In this document: piece after piece, positions 1 through 5,752 of the stretch
Numbering within the stretch: position 1 is the stretch's first letter
How the letters are laid out: each line of letters opens with the position of its first letter
The notes under the pieces: model-generated
What the model saw: only the letters and a program-made list of their open reading frames with translations
Told to the model about the DNA's origin: nothing
Databases searched by the model: none
Made by a program: the position numbers and the translations under genes
Source of the DNA: an uncultured Clostridia bacterium
Lineage (GTDB): Bacteria; Bacillota; Clostridia; Oscillospirales; JAAYOS01
Assembly: GCA_944386395.1 (NCBI GenBank)
Contig: CALXAZ010000038.1
Coordinates: forward strand, 1 to 5,752
Direction of reading: 5' to 3'
Length of the DNA: 5,752 nt

Positions 1-900
1 TACTTCCTCAATGCTTGGAACTCCTCCCATGGAATTGTATACCGGATGGGGTTCGCGCATATAGGGAAGCTCATATACACGGTCAAATTCTTTTGTGTCT
101 ATAGGGATTGAGGGGGGATTTTGCACAAGATAGATGTCCCCGTGCTGCTGGACGACGGCCCGACCGCGAATGTGATCCTGTTCTTCATATTGAATCCTGG
201 TAGCGAGGGCCTCTGAATATTTATCGGATGAGACATCCTCAAACGATGGACATGTGACATATTGATATTTCAGGTCACCAAGATCCCGGGTGAGAAAACA
301 TGTACCTCGGATACCTGTCATCTTGTCTATAGGGATGCCCTTTTTTAAATGTGATGCAATCTCTCGCATTGAGCGCTCACCCATCCCATATGAGAGTATG
401 TCAGCTCCAGAGTCAACGAGAATTGAGCGCATCACACTATCAGACCAGTAGTCGTAATGGGCGAAGCGTCGCAGCGAAGCCTCAAGCCCGCCTATTGTTA
501 TGGGGATGTTGCCGTATGCCTGGCGGGCAAGCTTTGAATACACGATTGCGGCTCGGTCAGGGCGCCTTCCTGCCTTTTGCCCGGGGGAATAATAGTCGGT
601 ACTGCGCTTTCTACGTGCAGCGGTGTAATTTGAGACCATCGAATCCACATTGCCGCCAGAGACCATTACGGCATATCTTGGGCGTCCAATATCGAGGAAA
701 TCCTTTGTAGAGCGAAAATCGGGCTGAGCGAGTACAGCAACGCGGAACCCATCAGCCTCCAGCAGACGACCAATTATTGCGGTTCCAAATGAGGGATGAT
801 CTACATATGCATCGCCGGTAACGAGTAAAAAATCATAGTAGTACCATCCGCGCTCGAGCAGGTCGTCCTTTGAAATTGGGAGAAAGTCTATTCTTTCCAT
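1..900 (-). CDS. ygiQ: YgiQ-family (UPF0313) radical SAM protein, N-terminal part, runs off the left edge
   Basis: An uninterrupted reading frame gives the first 300 codons from an ATG at 898-900; the gene continues past position 1. Recognisable YgiQ-family blocks are FLPIS near residue 6, GDAYVDHPSFGT at 29-40, QPDFR at 59-63, SGGNVDSMVSNYTA at 81-94, IGGLEASLRRFAHYDYWSD at 136-154 and YGMGER at 171-176, ending in GGVPSIEEV at about 292-300. In this family the radical SAM cysteine cluster (CxxxCxxC) normally follows almost at once, so the catalytic core lies outside the window and cannot be checked. The visible part resembles the cobalamin-binding-like N-terminal region of the family. Family members are usually 600 residues or more. 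The molecular function is not established; it is presumed to be a cytoplasmic iron-sulfur enzyme. The start lies 3 nt after the stop of the phosphatase/GNAT gene, implying co-transcription and coupled translation. Family assignment is firm; physiological role is unknown. Confidence 0.93.
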   Translation of the reverse strand, partial: MERIDFLPISKDDLLERGWYYYDFLLVTGDAYVDHPSFGTAIIGRLLEADGFRVAVLAQPDFRSTKDFLDIGRPRYAVMVSGGNVDSMVSNYTAARRKRSTDYYSPGQKAGRRPDRAAIVYSKLARQAYGNIPITIGGLEASLRRFAHYDYWSDSVMRSILVDSGADILSYGMGERSMREIASHLKKGIPIDKMTGIRGTCFLTRDLGDLKYQYVTCPSFEDVSSDKYSEALATRIQYEEQDHIRGRAVVQQHGDIYLVQNPPSIPIDTKEFDRVYELPYMREPHPVYNSMGGVPSIEEV

Positions 901-903
901 CCG

Positions 904-2031
904 TTATATTTTCCTCTTCATTATATATTGTGTATCTCCGGGGCGGAAATCGGTGCTGGTTATATGGAAATCATTTACTGAGTAAAATTTAAGTGCACGG
1001 GTATTTTTTTCAGAGACGCGCAAGCGGAGTGTATCCCTACCAAGAGCACGGTAATACGACACTGCCTGCCCCAACAGCTGGACCGCAAGGTGATATCCCC
1101 GGAATTCTGGAGAGAGAGCAAAAAGGGTTATGTGTCCGCTGTTGTCGGAGTGCTCTGCTGAGCTGTCGCAAAGGACGACGCCGGCAATTTTATCCCCCAG
1201 CATACCTAATATCACCGAATCCCTGTCGGCAGAATATATGCGCTTTATCTCATATGAGGCAGATAGCCTGTCATAGCGGCTTAGATTTCCGTGTACAGTT
1301 TTCCAGGCGTCACTCCAAAAATTTTCGACAAGCGAAATGTCATCTTCGCTTTCAACCCCGCGGAACCATAGAAGCAGATCACCTTCAAAGCCGGTAGGAC
1401 GCCTCGCAGTGACAACCGGTAGATCCTCTATGTGTCTAAAGTCATTGACATATACCTCTCGAAATTCACCGCCTTCAAACTCGAACAGGCTGACAGAGGC
1501 ATTGTTAACTGCGGGGACATCATAGATCTTTTCCACCGGAAGCCCATAAAGGTGGCACATTATTGTCCGTATTGCAACTGAATGGGAAACAATACATATT
1601 GATTTGCCTTCGTTTAATTCAAGCAGATGATCGACTGTATTGTTTGTTCTTTCATAAAGCGAACGGATACTATCGCCGTTTGGACAGCTCCAATCAGCGT
1701 AGTTAAATACAGTTTTATACATATCGGGATACTCGCGGGCAAATTTACCCCATGACCAGTCATCCCAGTCTCCCATGTCTATTTCCCGCAAGCCCGGTGT
1801 TTTAATTATTTCAATAGAACATGCCCTTGAGACGGCTCCGGCAGTATCCATAGTGCGTATAAGGTCACTTGCATAGAGACGGTCTATGCGTTCGGAACGC
1901 ATACGCTGTTCCAGACGCTCAATGTGGCGTCTTCCATTCTGTGTTATCAGGCCGTTGTACCATCGATGGGAGCGCAGAAAAATATTTCCCTCAGCTGCTG
2001 CGTGGCGGATTATGTATAGTTTTGTTACCAT
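904..2031 (-). CDS. Histidine phosphatase - GNAT acetyltransferase fusion protein
   Basis: A 375-residue cytoplasmic two-domain protein. Residues 1 to about 195 form a histidine phosphatase (phosphoglycerate mutase-like) domain. The signature RHAAAEGN at 9-16 carries the phospho-accepting His10 and Arg9. SDLIRTMDTA at 55-64 supplies Arg59, LREIDMGDWD at 81-90 supplies the acid Glu83, and VSHSVAIR at 148-155 supplies the second His150. All expected catalytic residues are present, so activity is likely; the usual Gly after RH is Ala. Residues from about 222 to 375 look like a GNAT domain, with strand IAGVVL at 282-287, ITLFALSPEFRG at 301-312 and NTRALKFY at 343-350. Its acetyl-CoA loop reads RGYHLA, with His where the family has Gly. 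A linker of about 25 residues joins them. The ATG overlaps the pyrD stop by 7 nt, so expression is probably coupled to pyrD. Substrates of both domains are unknown: a phosphorylated metabolite for the first and an amine for the second would be family-typical guesses. Confidence 0.88.
   Translation of the reverse strand: MVTKLYIIRHAAAEGNIFLRSHRWYNGLITQNGRRHIERLEQRMRSERIDRLYASDLIRTMDTAGAVSRACSIEIIKTPGLREIDMGDWDDWSWGKFAREYPDMYKTVFNYADWSCPNGDSIRSLYERTNNTVDHLLELNEGKSICIVSHSVAIRTIMCHLYGLPVEKIYDVPAVNNASVSLFEFEGGEFREVYVNDFRHIEDLPVVTARRPTGFEGDLLLWFRGVESEDDISLVENFWSDAWKTVHGNLSRYDRLSASYEIKRIYSADRDSVILGMLGDKIAGVVLCDSSAEHSDNSGHITLFALSPEFRGYHLAVQLLGQAVSYYRALGRDTLRLRVSEKNTRALKFYSVNDFHITSTDFRPGDTQYIMKRKI
912..917 (-). 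promoter_or_regulatory. Ribosome binding site of ygiQ inside the previous gene
   Basis: AGAGGA on the minus strand lies 11 nt upstream of the ygiQ ATG. It falls within the last codons (Lys-Arg-Lys) of the phosphatase/GNAT gene. This supports the chosen start and suggests that ribosomes finishing the upstream gene feed initiation of ygiQ. The spacing is somewhat longer than ideal. Confidence 0.6.
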
Positions 2032-2942
2032 GGGAGCACCCCGTGAGTAAGATTTGAAGCAGCGGGTATTGAGTTTTCGACAAGGTATGAGTTTATCCCA
2101 TCTCGCACCTTTATGGGTGCAAATGGATCAGCAAAGCAAGCAGTACCAACAGCCACGGCAGAGGCTCCGGCAAGCATCATTTCAACGGCGTCTTCTCCGC
2201 TTGAAACCCCACCCATACCAAGTATTGGCAGTTTAACTGCGTTTGAAACCTGCCATATCATCCTCACCGCTACCGGGAATACAGCCGGTCCGGAAAGACC
2301 GCCCATGTTATTTTTTATGATGGGTCGGCGAGATTTAATGTCTATACGCATACCGAGGATAGTGTTTATCAGGCTGAGCGCATCCGCTCCGGCGTCCTCG
2401 ACAGACTTTGCGATTTCAGTGATGTCGGTAACATTTGGGGACAGCTTGACCATTAGAGGTACTGAGGAGTGGGATTTTACTGCGCTGGTCACTTCTGCTG
2501 CCATATTGCATGAAGTGCCAACTGCCATACCCCCGGCTTTCACATTTGGGCATGATATGTTCAGCTCTATCATATCCACTCCGGCGGCTGAGACTTTTTC
2601 TGCCATTTCGCAGTATTCATCTATGGTGTTGCCTGAGATATTTGCAATTATTTTAATATCAAATTCACGAAGAAAAGGCATATCATTTGCGATAAAAGAA
2701 TCAACCCCGGGGTTTTGGAGACCAACACTGTTGAGGATGCCAGCTGGCGTTTCCGCTATTCGCGGAGGAGGGTTGCCCTCGCGCCTTTTTACAGTCAGAC
2801 CCTTTACACATATCGCTCCCAGCTCATTTAAGCTATAAAAATTATTATATTCGTGACCAAACCCAAATGTGCCGGAAGCAACAGCAACCGGATTCTTCAG
2901 CTCGACTCCGGCAATATTTACTTTCATATCAATGCCAGTCAT
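2025..2942 (-). CDS. pyrD: Dihydroorotate dehydrogenase class 1B, catalytic FMN subunit
   Basis: This 305-residue protein, normal length for the family, oxidises dihydroorotate to orotate and passes electrons through FMN to PyrK. Visible signatures are ASGTFGFG at 22-29, VKGLTVKRREGNPPPRIAET at 46-65 (FMN/substrate Lys48), NSVGLQNPG at 71-79, and ELNISCPNVKAGG at 126-138 with Cys131 as the catalytic base; Cys at this position is typical of class 1. VKLSPNV is at 165-171, GGLSGPA at 214-220, and the FMN-phosphate segments GMGGV (242-246) and GTA (266-268) follow. The 1B subclass is supported by the adjacent pyrK and the ETPAGILNSVGLQNPG block. The start at 2940-2942 overlaps the pyrK stop as ATGA and has an excellent Shine-Dalgarno sequence 7 nt upstream. 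The internal Met6, just before KVNIAG, would be spaced too far from it. The enzyme is expected to form an alpha2-beta2 complex with PyrK in the cytoplasm. Confidence 0.97.
   Translation of the reverse strand: MTGIDMKVNIAGVELKNPVAVASGTFGFGHEYNNFYSLNELGAICVKGLTVKRREGNPPPRIAETPAGILNSVGLQNPGVDSFIANDMPFLREFDIKIIANISGNTIDEYCEMAEKVSAAGVDMIELNISCPNVKAGGMAVGTSCNMAAEVTSAVKSHSSVPLMVKLSPNVTDITEIAKSVEDAGADALSLINTILGMRIDIKSRRPIIKNNMGGLSGPAVFPVAVRMIWQVSNAVKLPILGMGGVSSGEDAVEMMLAGASAVAVGTACFADPFAPIKVRDGINSYLVENSIPAASNLTHGVLPW
2037..2042 (-). promoter_or_regulatory. Weak ribosome binding site of the phosphatase/GNAT gene
   Basis: GGGGTG on the minus strand sits 5 nt before the ATG at 2029-2031 and can pair with the anti-Shine-Dalgarno sequence through one G-U wobble. 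It lies in the final codons of pyrD. The weak, closely spaced site together with the 7-nt stop/start overlap (ATGGTAA) suggests translation by reinitiation after pyrD. Confidence 0.4.
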
Positions 2943-3700
2943 TCCCAGATCACCTCATTTGCATCAAATACGGGACCGTCTTTGCATACATGGCTGTGAA
3001 CAAATCCCTCTTCATTGTCGGCTTTTGTTTTGCATGCGCACACTAGACATGCCCCGACGCCGCATCCCATGCGCTCCTCAAGGGAGACCTGGAGGGGAAC
3101 GTTCATCTCTTCACAGACCTTTGCCACTGAGCGGAGCATCGGAGTGGGTCCACACGCGAGAACTCTGTCAAAGTGCTCTGACTCCAGCTTTAATCTTGCA
3201 AGATGGTCGACGAAACCTTTGTGACCGAGACTTCCGTCATCTGTTGCGATGTGGATAGCACGGCATGCCTGGCTGAAATCCCCCAGAAGAATCGCCTGAT
3301 CCTCGCTTCGGAAGCCTATCACTGCGCAGCTGTCAGACGCTTTTTTGGCAGCATAGAGGAGAGGGGGAACCCCTATACCGCCGCCAACGACAAGGATACT
3401 TTCTCCGGAGCAGTCGAAACCGTGACCGAGGGGACCAAGAATATCGAGTATGTCTCCCTTTTTTCGCGATACGAGCCATTCGGTGCCCTTTCCGCGCGAA
3501 TCTACGATAAGCCGTAGCACGGCACCGTCGACATCGCAGATGCTTATCGGACGGCGTAGAGTAAGACCGTCGCATTTAATGTGGACGAATTGCCCGGGAA
3601 CAGCTTCCCCGCATATCTCAGGGGCAAAAACCCTGATATCGGCGCATGTACAGTTCAGCATCGTACATGAGATAACGGGGCAATTATAGACGCTTGACAT
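2939..3700 (-). CDS. pyrK: Dihydroorotate dehydrogenase B electron transfer subunit (FAD, [2Fe-2S])
   Basis: This 253-residue protein carries electrons from PyrD-bound FMN through a [2Fe-2S] cluster and FAD to NAD+. The N-terminal FAD-binding barrel shows PGQFVHIKC at 35-43 and the flavin motif RRPISICD at 49-56. The NAD-binding half shows LGPLGHGF at 88-95, VVGGGIGVPPL at 104-114, FRSEDQAIL at 130-138 and LACGPTPML at 181-189. The cluster ligands are Cys213, Cys218 and Cys221 in ERMGCGVGACLVCACK, with Cys239 in HSHVCKDGPVF near the C-terminus. The CX4CX2C part is canonical; the gap to the last Cys is 17 residues. The start at 3698-3700 has GGAGGT 8 nt upstream. It follows pyrF by 97 nt and overlaps pyrD by 4 nt, fitting equimolar synthesis of the two subunits. 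Length and motifs match the family closely. Confidence 0.96.
   Translation of the reverse strand: MSSVYNCPVISCTMLNCTCADIRVFAPEICGEAVPGQFVHIKCDGLTLRRPISICDVDGAVLRLIVDSRGKGTEWLVSRKKGDILDILGPLGHGFDCSGESILVVGGGIGVPPLLYAAKKASDSCAVIGFRSEDQAILLGDFSQACRAIHIATDDGSLGHKGFVDHLARLKLESEHFDRVLACGPTPMLRSVAKVCEEMNVPLQVSLEERMGCGVGACLVCACKTKADNEEGFVHSHVCKDGPVFDANEVIWE
2950..2956 (-). promoter_or_regulatory. Strong ribosome binding site of pyrD
   Basis: GAGGTGA on the minus strand, 7 nt from the ATG at 2940-2942, lies inside the last codons of pyrK. It decides the pyrD start in favour of the first ATG over the Met five codons later, which would have a spacing of about 22 nt. Confidence 0.8.
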
Positions 3701-3708
3701 ATTTGAGA

Positions 3709-3714
3709 ACCTCC
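3709..3714 (-). promoter_or_regulatory. Ribosome binding site of pyrK
   Basis: GGAGGT on the minus strand lies 8 nt upstream of the ATG at 3698-3700. It is a near-consensus site that independently supports the pyrK start and permits initiation without coupling to pyrF, whose stop is 97 nt away. Confidence 0.8.
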
Positions 3715-3755
3715 GTTTATAAGTGAACAGATATATGATACTTTGCTTTTATGCA

Positions 3756-3795
3756 AGCGCGGAGCTGCTCGGCATACAACAGAGCAACTCCAGCT
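3756..3795 (-). other. Stem-loop in the pyrF-pyrK intergenic gap
   Basis: The arms at 3782-3791 and 3761-3770 pair over 10 bp with an 11-nt loop. Read as minus-strand RNA, all ten pairs form, one of them a U-G wobble. An outer AGC/GCU trio (3793-3795 with 3756-3758) can extend the stem across a small internal loop. It begins 6 nt after the pyrF stop codon. No U-tract follows in the direction of transcription, so it does not look like a standard intrinsic terminator. A role in mRNA stability, processing or partial attenuation between pyrF and pyrKD is possible but unproven. On the opposite strand the wobble becomes a C-A mismatch, which argues for a minus-strand RNA structure. Confidence 0.5.
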
Positions 3796-3797
3796 TT

Positions 3798-4721
3798 TTA
3801 TGCGACTATTACAACCTTGCTGAGATCATTTTTCATTTCGATAGCAGCATCGCGCGCTGCTTCGGCAAAATGGCTTCCATCGTCGCCCTTCTTTTGCCAG
3901 GCACACATGATGCCTCTGGAGGAATTTACTATTGCACCATGCCCTTCCCTAGTGAATGCGTAGGCAACATCATCTGCTCCGCCCCCCTGGGCGCCGTATC
4001 CCGGGACAAGGAAAAACATCTTTGGATACATGTCGCGCAGCTCCTTGAGCTGACGGGGATGTGTTGCTCCGACAACTGCCCCTACGTTAGAAAATCCGTA
4101 TTTGCCAATGCAGTCAGCTCCCCAACGATCTATCTGTGAGGCAATAACTTGATATATTGATCGGCTGCCAACAATAAGCTCCTGAAATTCGTAGGATGAC
4201 TTGTTGGAGGTTTTGGCAAGAATGAATATGCTCTTGTTCTGTTCATTGCAGAACTTTATAAATGGATTTATGCCGTCAGAGCCGAGATAGGCGTTGACGG
4301 TAAGCCCGTCTGTGCCAAAGGGAGTAAGCTCTTCCCCTCCAAAGGATACAGATCCAAAATATGCTTCCGCGTATGCGGATGCAGTAGCTCCAATGTCGTT
4401 GCGTTTTGCATCGGTGATGACATACATATCTTTGGAATGAGCATAGTCTATCGTCTTTTTTAATACGGCGACACCATCGGGACCGAGAAGCTCGTAGTAG
4501 GCAGATTGTGGCTTTACGGCTGGAACTATATCGCAAAGAGCGTCGATAAGACCAGTATTGAAATCATATACAGACTCAGCAGCTGCTTTTAATGTTTTGC
4601 CATAGAGCGCGATATTTTTATCGATTATCTGCTGTGGTATATACTCCACACGGGCATCGAGCCCGGCTACGCTTGGATTTTTTTTTCTGCGTATCTTGTC
4701 AAGAAGCGAATCAATAGACAT
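3798..4721 (-). CDS. pyrF: Orotidine 5'-phosphate decarboxylase, type 2 (long) subfamily
   Basis: This 307-residue enzyme decarboxylates OMP to UMP, the last step of de novo UMP synthesis. The length, above the roughly 230-240 residues of the short form, and the block DAKRNDIGATASAYAEAYF place it in the type-2 subfamily. The catalytic charge network is visible as Lys70 in AVKPQSAYYE and Asp104, Lys106 and Asp109 in DAKRNDIG. Other conserved pieces are LDARVEYIP at 21-29, TVNAYLGSDGI at 141-151, LAKTSNKSS at 168-176, GATHP at 218-222, VPGYGAQGG at 239-247 and IVNSSRGI at 264-271, where Arg269 would bind the substrate phosphate. The ATG at 4719-4721 has GGAGGT just upstream. It sits 27 nt after pyrC and 97 nt before pyrK. 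Nothing in the frame suggests damage. Confidence 0.97.
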   Translation of the reverse strand: MSIDSLLDKIRRKKNPSVAGLDARVEYIPQQIIDKNIALYGKTLKAAAESVYDFNTGLIDALCDIVPAVKPQSAYYELLGPDGVAVLKKTIDYAHSKDMYVITDAKRNDIGATASAYAEAYFGSVSFGGEELTPFGTDGLTVNAYLGSDGINPFIKFCNEQNKSIFILAKTSNKSSYEFQELIVGSRSIYQVIASQIDRWGADCIGKYGFSNVGAVVGATHPRQLKELRDMYPKMFFLVPGYGAQGGGADDVAYAFTREGHGAIVNSSRGIMCAWQKKGDDGSHFAEAARDAAIEMKNDLSKVVIVA

Positions 4722-4726
4722 TTTTT

Positions 4727-4732
4727 ACCTCC
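4727..4732 (-). promoter_or_regulatory. Ribosome binding site of pyrF
   Basis: GGAGGT on the minus strand lies 5 nt upstream of the ATG at 4719-4721, in the 27-nt gap after the pyrC stop. The consensus match fixes the start, and the A-rich spacer should favour initiation. Confidence 0.8.
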
Positions 4733-4748
4733 AAAACTAAAATATAAT

Positions 4749-5752
4749 CTAAAAACTCGTCTTTCCGTCGGAATAAATTATATTTCCGGCAGAAATAGTA
4801 TATTTGACTTTTCCGGTAAACTCAAAGCCTCCAAATGGAGAATTTTTGCTTTTTGAGAGAAATTTTTCATTGTCGGCTGTCCACTTTTCGGAGGGATCAA
4901 AGAGCACGAGATCTGCCCGTCCGCCTATTGAGATTCTGCCTGCGTTGGCTTTAACTATTTCAGCGGGGATATGTGTCAGCTTTGCCAGCAGAGCAGGCAA
5001 CAGCATAAGACCTGTGGAGTAAAAGGCTGTGAGTACCCCTGAAAGCAACGTCTCAAAGCCGACTATACCGTTTGGAGCTTTTGCAAAGTCCCGTGCTTTT
5101 TCCTCGAAGGAGTGAGGGGCATGGTCAGTGATAATAGCATCGATAGTGCCATAGACCACTGCGTCTATTATGGCGAGCCGATCCCTTTCAGGACGAAGAG
5201 GAGGATTCATTTTTGCAAAAGTGCCCTTTTCCTCGATTTTTTTGGAGTTCAAAAGAAAGTAGTGAGGAGCGGTTTCACATGTGACATGTAGACCCAATTT
5301 CTTTGCTCTTCTTATCAGTTCGACAGAATTTAGAGTGCTGACGTGACAGATGTGTATAGGTGCGTTGGTCTCCTCGGAAAGGGATATATCCCGGGCGATC
5401 ATTGCTTCTTCATCTGTCTCTACCGGGATGCCATTGCCGGCTTTCCAGTATTTTGATGCATCAGAAGGTGACGCAAAGCTAAAATCTTCGCAGTGGGACA
5501 GCACCTTGGTACCAAGCCTGTCCGCGGCGAGCATAGCCCGGCGCATTATGTCCCGCGACATAACTGGGACACCATCATCGCTAAAGGCGATGGCACCGGC
5601 AGAGCGCATTGCAGCAAAATCCGCAAGCTTTTCACCTTTTTGCCCAATTGTTACAGCGCCTATGGGGAGCACATTTATTTGAGCGAGATCTTCAGCCTTA
5701 CTGCGGATATAGCTTATAACCTCTGGACAGTCGCAGACCGGAGAGGTATTTG
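4749..5752 (-). CDS. pyrC: Dihydroorotase (class I type), 5' end beyond the right edge
   Basis: The frame is open from the TAG stop at 4749-4751 to the window end, giving 333 full codons plus two bases. It opens with NTSPVCDCPEV and reaches LPIGAVTIGQKGEKLADF, the usual block following MPNT in dihydroorotases, so about 90 N-terminal residues, including the HxH metal motif, are missing. The GTG at 5670-5672 is an internal Val, not a start. The enzyme interconverts carbamoyl-aspartate and dihydroorotate at a zinc centre. Metal-site motifs present, in window codon numbers, are AFSDDG near 55-60, LSHCED near 84-89, HICHVST near 133-139 and ITDHAPHS near 207-214. CETAPHYFLL, KMNPPLR and NGIVGFET are also present. 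These match the Bacillus-type class I enzyme rather than the short E. coli class II. It precedes pyrF by 27 nt in the same operon. Confidence 0.95.
   Translation of the reverse strand, partial: NTSPVCDCPEVISYIRSKAEDLAQINVLPIGAVTIGQKGEKLADFAAMRSAGAIAFSDDGVPVMSRDIMRRAMLAADRLGTKVLSHCEDFSFASPSDASKYWKAGNGIPVETDEEAMIARDISLSEETNAPIHICHVSTLNSVELIRRAKKLGLHVTCETAPHYFLLNSKKIEEKGTFAKMNPPLRPERDRLAIIDAVVYGTIDAIITDHAPHSFEEKARDFAKAPNGIVGFETLLSGVLTAFYSTGLMLLPALLAKLTHIPAEIVKANAGRISIGGRADLVLFDPSEKWTADNEKFLSKSKNSPFGGFEFTGKVKYTISAGNIIYSDGKTSF

Noticed and set aside
95..337. A 13-base repeat (tgtctatagggat) occurring twice within ygiQ
   Set aside because: Both copies encode the same short peptide Ile-Pro-Ile-Asp in the coding frame; two isolated copies are more likely chance or codon reuse than a regulatory repeat.
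351..710. A plus-strand open frame opposite ygiQ
   Set aside because: The minus-strand frame is open through the whole region and encodes clear YgiQ motifs; the plus-strand product is low-complexity and Arg/Gln-rich, typical of an antisense shadow.
2113..2838. A 241-codon plus-strand open frame opposite pyrD
   Set aside because: It lies entirely antisense to a well-conserved pyrD. Its protein shows no recognisable family, and I see no clear ribosome site; it is best explained as a codon-phase shadow.
2925..2942. Alternative pyrD start at the sixth codon (Met before KVNIAG)
   Set aside because: The strong GAGGTGA site is ideally spaced for the upstream ATG and about 22 nt from the internal one; the ATGA overlap with pyrK also favours the first ATG.
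3716..3756. Internal promoter in front of pyrK (TTGCAT with downstream AT-rich boxes)
   Set aside because: The best -10-like hexamers are either at poor spacing (10 or 15 nt) or match only three of six bases, and TATAAA lies too close to the ribosome binding site.
3761..3800. Intrinsic terminator on the plus strand (hairpin followed by five T)
   Set aside because: The stem has a C-A mismatch on this strand and there is no plus-strand gene that would need termination here. The T run is the complement of bases around the pyrF stop.
3723..4139. A 138-codon plus-strand open frame overlapping the end of pyrF and the pyrF-pyrK gap
   Set aside because: It is mostly antisense to conserved pyrF codons and has no family resemblance. 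The small part in the gap contains the stem-loop rather than coding signals.

Overview
The window is a single block of tightly packed genes, all on the minus strand, so transcription runs from right to left. Read in that direction it holds pyrC (5' end beyond the right edge), pyrF, pyrK, pyrD, a histidine-phosphatase/GNAT fusion gene, and the first 300 codons of a ygiQ-type radical SAM gene that leaves the window on the left. There are no RNA genes, mobile elements or CRISPR arrays, and no gene-free stretch longer than about 100 bases.

The first four genes belong to de novo UMP synthesis. PyrC closes carbamoyl-aspartate to dihydroorotate. PyrD (class 1B) with its electron-transfer partner PyrK oxidises dihydroorotate to orotate using NAD+. 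PyrF decarboxylates OMP to UMP. Not visible here are the carbamoyl-phosphate synthase, aspartate transcarbamylase (pyrB, possibly upstream of pyrC) and orotate phosphoribosyltransferase (pyrE). All catalytic motifs that fall inside the window are intact.

The PyrK/PyrD 1B pair, the long type-2 PyrF, strong GGAGG-type ribosome binding sites and moderate GC content point to a low-to-mid-GC Gram-positive anaerobe of the Clostridia, perhaps near the Oscillospiraceae. That placement is inference from gene content, not from a marker gene.

The coupling tightens downstream. pyrC-pyrF are 27 nt apart and pyrF-pyrK 97 nt apart, with a 10-bp stem-loop in that gap. pyrK/pyrD overlap by 4 nt, pyrD and the fusion gene by 7 nt, and the fusion gene and ygiQ are 3 nt apart. 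The phosphatase-acetyltransferase fusion is therefore likely translated together with dihydroorotate dehydrogenase. It is the least expected element of an otherwise ordinary pyrimidine operon. I do not see a convincing new multi-gene system.
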